This document shows, piece after piece, positions 15,592-24,240 of a stretch of DNA of 64,000 nt (position 1 is its first letter; each line of letters begins with the position of its first letter). The translations under genes and the position numbers were made by a program. The notes under the pieces were generated by a model. The model saw nothing but the letters and a program-made list of their open reading frames with translations. It was not told where the DNA came from and searched no databases. Source of the DNA: Lautropia dentalis (lineage in GTDB: Bacteria; Pseudomonadota; Gammaproteobacteria; Burkholderiales; Burkholderiaceae_E); contig NZ_RRUE01000001.1 in the NCBI RefSeq assembly GCF_003892345.1, positions 465,008 to 529,007 of the forward strand. Direction: 5' to 3'.

Positions 15592-18500
15592 ATGCTCAAT
15601 CGCGACATCTACCAAAAGGACCCGTCGACCCGCAAGCTGGTCAACGAGGGCGTGGCCAGCGTCAACGACGAAAAAACCAACCAGGCACTGTCCGTCCTGC
15701 GGTACGAGCTGGAAACATTCGTCTGCGATGGCCAGTACGAAAAGGGCCTGGAGCACATCCTCGACGTCTACCTGAAGAACATCGAGCAGGCCGAGCAGCC
15801 TGCCGTTTGGGTCAGCGGCTTCTATGGCTCGGGCAAATCGCACCTGGTCAAGATGCTGCGGGCCCTCTGGGTCGACAGTGCGTTTGACGACGGCGCCACC
15901 GCGCGGGGTATCGCGAACCTGCCACAAGGCGTGAGCGACCAGCTCAAGGAACTCAGCACCCAGGCGAAGCGCCACGGCGGGCTTCATGCGGCGTCTGGCA
16001 CGCTGGGCTCCAGCTCGCGCGACAAGTCTGTGCGAATGGCCTTGCTGGGCATCCTCTTCAAGTCGGTCGGCCTGCCGGAGCAGTACCCGGTTGCACGCTT
16101 TGTCATGTGGCTCCAGCACGAAGGCATCTATGACTCGGTGCGGGGTCATGTTGAGAAGAGCGGCTTCGACTGGAACGAAGAACTCGACAACTTCTACGTG
16201 GCCGAGGGTCTGCACGAAGCCCTGGTCAAAGCCAAGCCTAACCTGTTTACGTCGCCAGCGTCTTGCGTCGAGACCCTGAACAACCTGTACCCCTATGTGC
16301 AGGACGTCTCCAGTGGCGACATGCTCAAAGCTATTCGCCAGGCGTTGACCCGCGACGGCAAGTTTCCACTCACCTTGGTGGTACTCGACGAGGTACAGCA
16401 GTACATCGGCGAGGACAGCCAGCGCTCTATCGACGTGCAGGAAGTGGTCGAGGCCTGCTGCAAGAACATCGGCGCCAAGATGCTCTTCATCGGCACCGGC
16501 CAAACCGCGGTCACCGGCACCTCCAACCTCAAGAAACTCGAAGGCCGTTTCACTGTGCGCGTTGAGCTGTCCGACGCCGACGTCGATGCCGTGATCCGTC
16601 AGGTCATTCTGGCCAAAAAGCCCGAGGCAAAGGCGCCGGTTGAGCAGGTGATGCAGACCAACTTGGGCGAGATCTCGCGCCACCTGGCCGGCACCACCAT
16701 CGGCCACCGCGCCGACGACATTCAATTCTTCCCGCAGGACTACCCAATCCTGCCGGTGCGCCGCCGCTTCTGGGAAAACACGCTGCGCGTGCTGGACCAA
16801 ACCGGTACCGACAGCCAGCTTCGCAACCAGCTCTCGATGATCCACAAGGTCATCCAGACCAATGTGGATGCGCCGGTCGGCAGCGTTGTGCCAGCGGACT
16901 ACCTTTACTTCGACGCAGCCGACAAGCTGCTGCAGTCGCGCATCCTGCCGCGCAAGGTGCATGAGAAGACCATGGTCTGGGCCAAGGGAACCGATGACCA
17001 GCGTCTGATGGCACGGTTCTGCGGCCTGGTCTTCCTCATCAACAAGCTGGCCAGCAGTAACAACGAGATCGGTATCCGCGCCACGGTCGACACGCTGGCT
17101 GATCTGCTGGTGGAAGATCTCACACAAGGTTCGAGCGCCTTGCGCAGCAAGCTCCCCGGGTTGCTCGACAAGTGTGAGCTGCTGATGAAGGTGGGTGACG
17201 AGTACCGCATCCAGACCGAGGAAAGCGCCGCCTGGAACGACGAGTTCCTCAGCCAGCGCAACAGCCTGGCCAATGAGGCTCACCGCGTGGATGCGGAGCG
17301 CGACGATCGCATCCGACGCCGTTTCGGCGAGATGGTGCGCAAACTGTCGTTGACCCAGGGCACCTCGAAGGTCACGCGCGACATCTTCCCTGTATTCGAT
17401 GCGCAGTTGCCTCCTGACGCCAACGAAAAAGTCTGCGTCTGGGTGCGCGATGGCTGGAGCATCGACGAGAACTCGGTGCGTGCCGATGCTCGCCAGGCGG
17501 GCAACCAGTCACCCACCGTGTTCGTGTTCATCCCCAAGCGCTCGGCCGATGACCTGCGCCACTACCTGATCGACTTCAAGGCCGCCAGCGCTACGCTGGA
17601 CAAACGCGGCGTGCCCAACACCGCCGAGGGCACCGAAGCCCGCTCGGCCATGGAGACCACCAGGCAGACCGCTGAAGGCAAGATCCGCGAACTGCTGCAA
17701 GAGGCCTTCTCGGGCGCCCGCGTCTTTCAGGGCGGCGGCAACGAGATCCTGGGCACCGACTTGCAGGAGATGACGTTGGAAGCCGCTACCAACGCTTTGC
17801 AGCGGCTCTACCCGCAGTTCCACGTCGCCGATCACGCCGGTTGGCCCAAGGTCTATGAGAAGGCGCAGAAAGGTGCGCCGGACGCCCTCAAGAGCGTGGG
17901 CGACGACGGTGAGCCTGCCAAGAACCCGGTTTGCAAGGCCATCCTGGCTTTCATTGCTGGCGGCAAGAAAGGCATCGACATCCGCAAGAACTTCGAAGGC
18001 GCCACCTACGGCTGGCCGGGTGACGCGGTGGACGGTGGCATGCAGGTGCTGCTGGTGGCCGGGTTGATCCGCGCTCAGGACGAAAAGGGTCAGACCATCG
18101 ACCCAAAAGACCTGGAGCGCAAGGTCATCGGCAAGACCATGTTCAAGGTCGAGTCGGCCACCGTTTCGGCAGCCCAGCGCATCCAGATTCGCAAGGTGTT
18201 GCAGAAGGTCGGCCTCAGCGCTAAGCAAGGCGAAGAGCTGGCCTACGTGCCGCAGTTTCTGGTCAGCGCGCAAGAACTGGCCAACCGTGCGGGCGGCGAT
18301 GCCCCTCGCCCAGCACGGCCAGAAACGAAGGGGCTAGAAGAAATCCGCCTCACCGCAGGCAACGAGCAGCTGCTGGCCCTCTACAACCAGCGCGACGAAC
18401 TCAGCGCCGCTATCGACACATGGACGGATCTGGCAGAGCGCATCGACAAGCGCCTGCCGGCTTGGAACACTCTCAAGCGCCTGCTGGCTCAGGCCAATGG

Positions 18501-19032
18501 GCTGTCGGGGGCTGAGTTCTTGGTGGCACAGGTCACGCACCTGGAGCAGCAGCGCCAGTTGTTGGAGGAACCTGATCCCGTCACGCCGCTGGTGGCCAGC
18601 CTCACTCAGTTGCTGCGTGACGAACTGAACCGCCTGCACACCGATTACCAGACCCGCCACAAGAATGGCATGGCGCGCCTGGACGCCGACACCAACTGGC
18701 AGCAGCTGGAGCCTGAGCAGCGCAACAGCCTGCTGGCCGCCCAGAAGCTCACCCTCACCGACGCACCCAAGGTGCAAGTGGCCAACACCGACGAGGTGCT
18801 GGCCACAGTGGATCGGCTGTCGCTCTCGTCGTTCGCCGACCGCGTGGCCGCCATTGACTCGCGCTTCGACGCCGTGCTGGTGGCTGCCGCCGAGCTGATG
18901 GAACCCAAGGCGCAATTCGTCAAGCTGCCCAGCCGCACCATCAAGTCTGAGGCCGAGATCGACGCCTGGCTGAACGATGCCCGACAAACCATAGCGCAGG
19001 CCCTGAAAAACGGCCCGGTCGTTCTTCACTGA
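15592..19032 (+). CDS. brxC: BREX P-loop ATPase BrxC
   Basis: Large ATPase of about 1146 aa (usual size about 1200), related to the DUF499/ORC-like AAA group. It begins MLNRDIYQKDPSTRKLVNEGVASV, typical of BrxC. Walker A GFYGSGKS is at residues 76-83, and the Walker B-like LTLVVLDEVQQYIGED lies near 260-275. The C-terminal half is long and helical, with DUF499-like blocks. BrxC is thought to be a central scaffold or motor of the complex. I preferred ATG 15592 over 15586 because AGGGG (15581-15585) touches 15586 but is spaced 6 bp from 15592. Thirteen bases separate it from pglX. Confidence 0.93.
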   Translation: MLNRDIYQKDPSTRKLVNEGVASVNDEKTNQALSVLRYELETFVCDGQYEKGLEHILDVYLKNIEQAEQPAVWVSGFYGSGKSHLVKMLRALWVDSAFDDGATARGIANLPQGVSDQLKELSTQAKRHGGLHAASGTLGSSSRDKSVRMALLGILFKSVGLPEQYPVARFVMWLQHEGIYDSVRGHVEKSGFDWNEELDNFYVAEGLHEALVKAKPNLFTSPASCVETLNNLYPYVQDVSSGDMLKAIRQALTRDGKFPLTLVVLDEVQQYIGEDSQRSIDVQEVVEACCKNIGAKMLFIGTGQTAVTGTSNLKKLEGRFTVRVELSDADVDAVIRQVILAKKPEAKAPVEQVMQTNLGEISRHLAGTTIGHRADDIQFFPQDYPILPVRRRFWENTLRVLDQTGTDSQLRNQLSMIHKVIQTNVDAPVGSVVPADYLYFDAADKLLQSRILPRKVHEKTMVWAKGTDDQRLMARFCGLVFLINKLASSNNEIGIRATVDTLADLLVEDLTQGSSALRSKLPGLLDKCELLMKVGDEYRIQTEESAAWNDEFLSQRNSLANEAHRVDAERDDRIRRRFGEMVRKLSLTQGTSKVTRDIFPVFDAQLPPDANEKVCVWVRDGWSIDENSVRADARQAGNQSPTVFVFIPKRSADDLRHYLIDFKAASATLDKRGVPNTAEGTEARSAMETTRQTAEGKIRELLQEAFSGARVFQGGGNEILGTDLQEMTLEAATNALQRLYPQFHVADHAGWPKVYEKAQKGAPDALKSVGDDGEPAKNPVCKAILAFIAGGKKGIDIRKNFEGATYGWPGDAVDGGMQVLLVAGLIRAQDEKGQTIDPKDLERKVIGKTMFKVESATVSAAQRIQIRKVLQKVGLSAKQGEELAYVPQFLVSAQELANRAGGDAPRPARPETKGLEEIRLTAGNEQLLALYNQRDELSAAIDTWTDLAERIDKRLPAWNTLKRLLAQANGLSGAEFLVAQVTHLEQQRQLLEEPDPVTPLVASLTQLLRDELNRLHTDYQTRHKNGMARLDADTNWQQLEPEQRNSLLAAQKLTLTDAPKVQVANTDEVLATVDRLSLSSFADRVAAIDSRFDAVLVAAAELMEPKAQFVKLPSRTIKSEAEIDAWLNDARQTIAQALKNGPVVLH

Positions 19033-19045
19033 GGCCTGAATACGC

Positions 19046-22000
19046 ATGATGCAAGCACTGGATAAAGACCTGCGCAGCGCGCTGGAGAAAACGGTTAAAG
19101 CAGCTCGCACGGTTGCTGAAGCTGCTGCGCACGCGGCGGTAGACCAACTGGGCGTTGGCCACGACAAGCCGGAAGCATTTCTGAGCGATGCCGAGAAGGC
19201 GCTGCGCAACCGCCTGCGCACTCATGGTAAGCAGCTGGGTGACGCCCGTGACTCGAAGAGCACCAACCCGACTTACGGCAAGCAAGAGGTGCAGCACCTA
19301 GTGCAAGAAGTGGCCTACCAGCACTGGCACCGCATGCTGTTCGCCCGCTTCCTGGCCGACAACAACCTGCTGATGTACGACGGCGTGGCCGTCACCATCG
19401 AAGAGTGCGATGAACTGGCGCCCGACGAGGGCGCCAAGAGCGGCTGGGAGCTGGCCGGCAAGCTGGCCGCCCGCATGCTGCCGCAGGTGTTCAAACCCGG
19501 CTCGCCGGTGTTTGAGCTGACCTTTGCACCCGAACATCAGAGCGAGCTGGAACGCCTGCTGAAGGACCTGCACGATGCCGTGTTCAAAGCCAGCGACAGC
19601 CTGGGCTGGGTGTATCAGTTCTGGCAAGCCGACAACAAGGAGCGTATCAACAAGTCCGAGGTGAAAATTGGCGCAGACGAGTTGCCCGCCGTCACCCAGC
19701 TCTTCACCGAGCCATACATGGTGGCTTTCTTGCTGCACAACTCGCTCGGCGCATGGTGGGCCACGCGGCATCCGGGCAAACCGTGCCCGGTCAATCTCGA
19801 CTACTTCCGCACCCTGGAAGACGGTACGCCCGCTGCTGGCAAGTTCGAGGGCTGGCCCAACTCCCTGGCCGACTTCAAGCTGCTCGACCCGTGCTGCGGT
19901 TCGGGGCACTTCCTGGTGGCCGCCTTCCTGATGCTGGTGCCGATGCGCATGACAGCGGAGGGCCTGAGTGCCAAAGAGGCGATTAACCGAGTCTTGGCCG
20001 AGAACATCCATGGGCTAGAGCTGGACCAGCGCTGCGTGGAAATCGCCGTGTTCGCTGTGGCGCTGGAAGCCTGGCGCTACCCGGACGCATCGGACAAGCC
20101 GCTCGGTGTACGGGAGATCCCCGCGCCCAACATCGCCTGCTGTGGGCTAAAAGTGGCGGCCAAGGCGCAGGACTGGGAGGCGCTGGTGCCCGACGAAGCC
20201 TCCAACGCCGAGTACGTGCGGCAGGAGTTGCGTCACTTGCATGCCAGCTTTGCCCAAGCGCCCTTGTTGGGTAGCCTGCTTGATCCTTCGCGTAGCCTTA
20301 AGAATGACTTGGCGACCTCCAGTTATGAAACGCTGACTGCTTTACTGCGTAAAGCATTGGCAACTGAACGCCACGCAAGCATGCTCAACGAAGACGATGA
20401 TCGCTGGGAATTGGCATTGAGCGCACAGGGACTGTTGGAGGCTGCAAGGCTACTTGATGTGCGCTACCACTTGGTAATCACAAATGTTCCATACAAAAAC
20501 TTGAATGAATTGTGTAAAGAATTGCGCGATTTCTGCACAAGATCATATCCAGACGTAAAGGGTGACTTAGCCAATGTATTCCTCGAACGCTGTATAGAGT
20601 TAACCAAGCCGTCTTGTTCTGTCCAAGTGGTGATGCCTCAAAATTGGCTTTTCCTTACGAGCTACAAGAGGCAACGCGCAAACTTACTCCAAAAACATAC
20701 CTGGAACCTTCTTGCGCGATTAGGTCCTGGAGCATTCGAAACAATTTCCGGTGAGGTAGTCAAGGCAATACTTCTGACGCTTGCCAGATCAACGCCACCA
20801 GCAGACTCTAATTTTTCGAGTCTTGATACGTCTCTGGAGTCAAATGCGTCGTTGAAAGCCGTCGAATTGAAGAATCAAGCATTGAGGCTTCACTCACAAC
20901 GTAAGCAAATGAGCCACCCTGACCACAGGGTTGTTCTCGACAAATTGGCAGAGCACAAATTATTACTGAATTACGCCGAATCGTTTGTTGGACTTCAAAA
21001 CGGAGACACGCCAAGGTATCTATTTTCCTTCTGGGAAATGAATGATGGATGCAGGATTAGTTCGTCTTGGGCATTTTTCCAAATGCCATGTGAAGATGTG
21101 TGCTTGTATCAAGGGCGCCATGGACTACTGCGATGGGAAAATGGCGAAGGCAGTTTGCATGAGTCACATCAAGCAAGGATACAGGGCTCTGATGCATGGA
21201 ACAAAGAGGGGGTTTTGGTACGGCTGACTAAACCGTGCCCAAGCGCAATTTATTCAGGGGATCTGTATGACCAAAGTAGTGCCGCAATTATTCCAAAGGA
21301 TACGTCTCATTTACCGGCGATCTTTCTTTTCTGCCAGTCTACGGATTTTTTTGAAGAATTAGAAAAAATCGACCAGAAGAGAAATGTCACCAATGCAACC
21401 TTTGTAAAAGTGCCGTTTGATTTAGATTTCTGGTCTAGAGAAGCAGCAGAGAAATATCCAATGGGGTTGCCGAAACCTTATTCAGACGACCCAACTCAGT
21501 GGATTTTTCATGGCCACCCACAGCCCGCTACTGATTCTCTACAAGTCGCTGTTGCTCGCCTAGTCGGCTACACCTGGCCAGCCGAATCTGATGACGATAT
21601 GGAGTTCTCTGATGAGGCGCGTCGATGGGTCGCGCGCAGTAAGGTTCTGGCCCCGCATGCCGACAAAGACGGCATCGTCTGCATTCCGCCAGTAGGCCGC
21701 GAAGCATCAGCCAGCGACCGTCTGCTGAATCTGCTGGCGGACGCCTACGGTGCAGATTGGAGCAACGACGTCCTTGCACAACTACTAACGGCCGCCGATC
21801 ACGCCGGCAAATCGCTGGAAACCTGGCTGCGCGACAAGTTCTTCACCCAGCACTGTGCGTTGTTCGGCAATCGCCCGTTTGTGTGGCACATCTGGGACGG
21901 CTTGTCCGATGGCTTTGCCGCCTTGGTCAACTATCACAAGCTCGACTACAAGGCGCTGGAAGCCCTGATTTACACCTATCTGGGGGATTGGATCAGCCGC

Positions 22001-22411
22001 CAAAAGCGCGATGCCGACAACGGCGTAGATGGCGCGCAGGAAAAGCTCGCCGCTGCTGAGACCTTGAAGAAGCGCCTTGAGCTGATTTTGGTGGGCGAGG
22101 CCCCCTACGACATCTTTGTGCGCTGGAAGCCCATCGAGCAGCAGCCCACTGGCTGGAACCCCGATCTCAACGATGGTGTGCGCCTCAACATCCGCCCCTT
22201 CCTCTCTGTTCCTGATGTCGGAAAAAAAGGTGCCGGTGTTCTGAGAGACAAGCCAAAGAGTCTGCATTGGGAGAAGGATCGCGGTAGCGATGTGCCCTCG
22301 GCGCCTTGGTATGAGCTGGGCCTGCAGTACGGCGGCAAGGTGGGCGACCGGATCAATGACCACCACTTGAGCTTGGCCGATAAGCGCAAGGCGCGGGAGA
22401 AGGCCAAATGA
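19046..22411 (+). CDS. pglX: BREX adenine-specific DNA methyltransferase PglX
   Basis: A 1121-aa methyltransferase that would mark host DNA by N6-adenine methylation at an asymmetric site so that BREX ignores self. SAM-binding motif I, DPCCGSG, is at residues 281-287 (LLDPCCGSGHFLVAAFLML). The catalytic motif reads NVPY at 480-483 where NPPY is the norm. Base composition is split: my hand counts are 41/60 GC at 19861-19920, 21/60 at 20461-20520, 22/60 at 20941-21000 and 33/60 at 21901-21960. The AT-rich stretch, about 20280-21560 (residues about 412-838), covers the catalytic motif and the likely target-recognition region. This suggests replacement of the specificity module by recombination. 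ATGA overlap with the next gene. Confidence 0.93.
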   Translation: MMQALDKDLRSALEKTVKAARTVAEAAAHAAVDQLGVGHDKPEAFLSDAEKALRNRLRTHGKQLGDARDSKSTNPTYGKQEVQHLVQEVAYQHWHRMLFARFLADNNLLMYDGVAVTIEECDELAPDEGAKSGWELAGKLAARMLPQVFKPGSPVFELTFAPEHQSELERLLKDLHDAVFKASDSLGWVYQFWQADNKERINKSEVKIGADELPAVTQLFTEPYMVAFLLHNSLGAWWATRHPGKPCPVNLDYFRTLEDGTPAAGKFEGWPNSLADFKLLDPCCGSGHFLVAAFLMLVPMRMTAEGLSAKEAINRVLAENIHGLELDQRCVEIAVFAVALEAWRYPDASDKPLGVREIPAPNIACCGLKVAAKAQDWEALVPDEASNAEYVRQELRHLHASFAQAPLLGSLLDPSRSLKNDLATSSYETLTALLRKALATERHASMLNEDDDRWELALSAQGLLEAARLLDVRYHLVITNVPYKNLNELCKELRDFCTRSYPDVKGDLANVFLERCIELTKPSCSVQVVMPQNWLFLTSYKRQRANLLQKHTWNLLARLGPGAFETISGEVVKAILLTLARSTPPADSNFSSLDTSLESNASLKAVELKNQALRLHSQRKQMSHPDHRVVLDKLAEHKLLLNYAESFVGLQNGDTPRYLFSFWEMNDGCRISSSWAFFQMPCEDVCLYQGRHGLLRWENGEGSLHESHQARIQGSDAWNKEGVLVRLTKPCPSAIYSGDLYDQSSAAIIPKDTSHLPAIFLFCQSTDFFEELEKIDQKRNVTNATFVKVPFDLDFWSREAAEKYPMGLPKPYSDDPTQWIFHGHPQPATDSLQVAVARLVGYTWPAESDDDMEFSDEARRWVARSKVLAPHADKDGIVCIPPVGREASASDRLLNLLADAYGADWSNDVLAQLLTAADHAGKSLETWLRDKFFTQHCALFGNRPFVWHIWDGLSDGFAALVNYHKLDYKALEALIYTYLGDWISRQKRDADNGVDGAQEKLAAAETLKKRLELILVGEAPYDIFVRWKPIEQQPTGWNPDLNDGVRLNIRPFLSVPDVGKKGAGVLRDKPKSLHWEKDRGSDVPSAPWYELGLQYGGKVGDRINDHHLSLADKRKAREKAK

Positions 22412-24240
22412 TCAAGTCGGTCAACAACTACCCGGTCTCGCAGCTCTTCGACATCGAGGCAGGTGTCGTCTATGCAATCCCGTGTTACCAGCGTGAGTAC
22501 ACCTGGAGCAAGGCACAGTGGGAATCCCTATTCGATGACGTCGAAGAGAACGACCCTGGGTACTTTCTGGGTTCGATCATCTGCATCAACCAGACCACTG
22601 ACACCCTGGCGGTGCAGCGGCTGGAGGTGGTGGACGGGCAACAGCGGCTGACGACGCTGTCGCTACTCTTCGCGGCGCTGTACCAGTCGCTGAAGCTGCA
22701 CGAGAAAGACCTGGATGACGATCAGCGCGTGGAGCTGATCAACCTCAAGCGCAAGCTGGTGCTGAAAAAGGGCGACGACCAATTGCGCGTCATTCCGCAG
22801 ATTCAGAACAACAACCAGAATGACTACCGTGCCGTCCTGTCCGACGTGGGCGTGATCAGCCCATTCGATACGCCAGCCTACGCGGGCAACCGCAAGATCT
22901 TCCGTGCGTTCCGCTACTTCCAGGCGCGCATCGAAGAGATGGTGGACGGCGAGAACGATCGCCTGGCGTCGATCATGGCCTTTCTCGACAAGGTGAGCCA
23001 GGCCTGCCTGGTGAAGATCGAGGTGGCCAGTCACGCGGATGCCTACACGTTGTTCGAGTCGCTCAACAACCGGGGCATGCCGCTCACTGCGATCGATCTA
23101 ATAAAGAACAAGCTGCTGGCCCGGCTAGAAACCACCGAGCCTGGCAAGGTGGACCACTACTTCGACGTGTGGAACAAGCTACTGGGCTATCTAGGCGACG
23201 ACTCCAGCGTCCAGGAGCGCTTCTTCCGGCACTATTACAACGCATTCAAGGAACCACTGAACGTGCCGTTCCGCAAGGACGAGGACAAGAAGAAGGACCC
23301 GCTGGGCCCGGTGGCCACAAGGTCCAACCTGATCCAGATCTACGAAAAGCTGATCAACCAGGACGCCAAGCACCACCTGCAGGCCATCCGTTCCGCTGGT
23401 CAGCTGTATGCGCTGATGCTGGCCCGGAATACGGACGAGGCCTGGACTCCGCTGGACAAGCCGCTGAGGGACCTGGACCGCATTCAGGGTGCCCCGTCTT
23501 ACCTATTGATGCTGTACCTGCTGGTGCGTCGTGAGGCGCTGGGCATCGACGTGGCGCAGCTGGAAGACATCGCGCGGCTGCTGGTCTGCTTCTTCGTTCG
23601 ACGCAACCTCACCGATACGCCGCCCACCCGTGACCTGACGCGCCTGTTCATGGCCACCATCGACAAGGTGGCAGAGCTTTCGGGTGACGCCGTGGTGACG
23701 ACGATTCGCGACGAGCTGCTGGCGGTGTCGGCCAGCGACGAGACTTTCCGCAGCAAGCTGGAAGGCGCCATCTACGAGGAGAACGCCGGGGTCACCCGGT
23801 TTGTGCTGTGCGCCTTGGCCGAGCAGAGCATGACCAAGGAGACCTGGGTTGATCTGTGGAAGTACGAGGGCAAGCTCTTCGTGTGGACCATCGAGCACAT
23901 CTTCCTGCAGGGCGACAACATTCCCGCGTCTTGGGTGACGATGATCTCAGACGGAGACGAGAAGAAAGCCAAAGCCATTCAGGAAACGCATGTCCACAAG
24001 CTGGGCAACCTGACGGTCTCCGGCTTCAACAGCGCGCTGGGTAACAAGAGCTTCAAGGACAAGCGCGACCGCACCGACAGCAAGGGCCGTGAGGTCGGCT
24101 ACAAGAACAGACTCAAGCTGAACGCCGAATTGGCGACGGCCGAGGCATGGAGCGTCGAGCAGATCGAAGCGCGGACCACGACGCAGGTGGATCAGGTGAT
24201 GGGGCTCTTCGCCATGACGGAGGGCCAGCTATGCGCGTGA
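22408..24240 (+). CDS. brxU: GmrSD/BrxU-type modification-dependent nuclease (DUF262 + DUF1524)
   Basis: A 610-aa fused GmrS-GmrD-like protein. The N-terminal DUF262 domain has YAIPCYQREYTWSKAQWESLFDDV, YFLGSIIC and the nucleotide-hydrolysis motif DGQQR (residues 76-80, VVDGQQRLTTLSLL). The C-terminal DUF1524 His-Asn nuclease shows FVWTIEHIFLQG and HKLGNLTVSGFNSALGNKSF (about residues 490-550). Type IV enzymes of this family cut DNA carrying modified cytosines. The position between pglX and pglZ matches brxU in the studied Escherichia fergusonii plasmid BREX island, where it protects against modified phages that BREX misses. Its ATG overlaps the pglX stop (ATGA), and its stop overlaps pglZ by 10 bp, so it is an integral part of the operon. 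The name is by family and position, not by close sequence comparison. Confidence 0.82.
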   Translation: MIKSVNNYPVSQLFDIEAGVVYAIPCYQREYTWSKAQWESLFDDVEENDPGYFLGSIICINQTTDTLAVQRLEVVDGQQRLTTLSLLFAALYQSLKLHEKDLDDDQRVELINLKRKLVLKKGDDQLRVIPQIQNNNQNDYRAVLSDVGVISPFDTPAYAGNRKIFRAFRYFQARIEEMVDGENDRLASIMAFLDKVSQACLVKIEVASHADAYTLFESLNNRGMPLTAIDLIKNKLLARLETTEPGKVDHYFDVWNKLLGYLGDDSSVQERFFRHYYNAFKEPLNVPFRKDEDKKKDPLGPVATRSNLIQIYEKLINQDAKHHLQAIRSAGQLYALMLARNTDEAWTPLDKPLRDLDRIQGAPSYLLMLYLLVRREALGIDVAQLEDIARLLVCFFVRRNLTDTPPTRDLTRLFMATIDKVAELSGDAVVTTIRDELLAVSASDETFRSKLEGAIYEENAGVTRFVLCALAEQSMTKETWVDLWKYEGKLFVWTIEHIFLQGDNIPASWVTMISDGDEKKAKAIQETHVHKLGNLTVSGFNSALGNKSFKDKRDRTDSKGREVGYKNRLKLNAELATAEAWSVEQIEARTTTQVDQVMGLFAMTEGQLCA

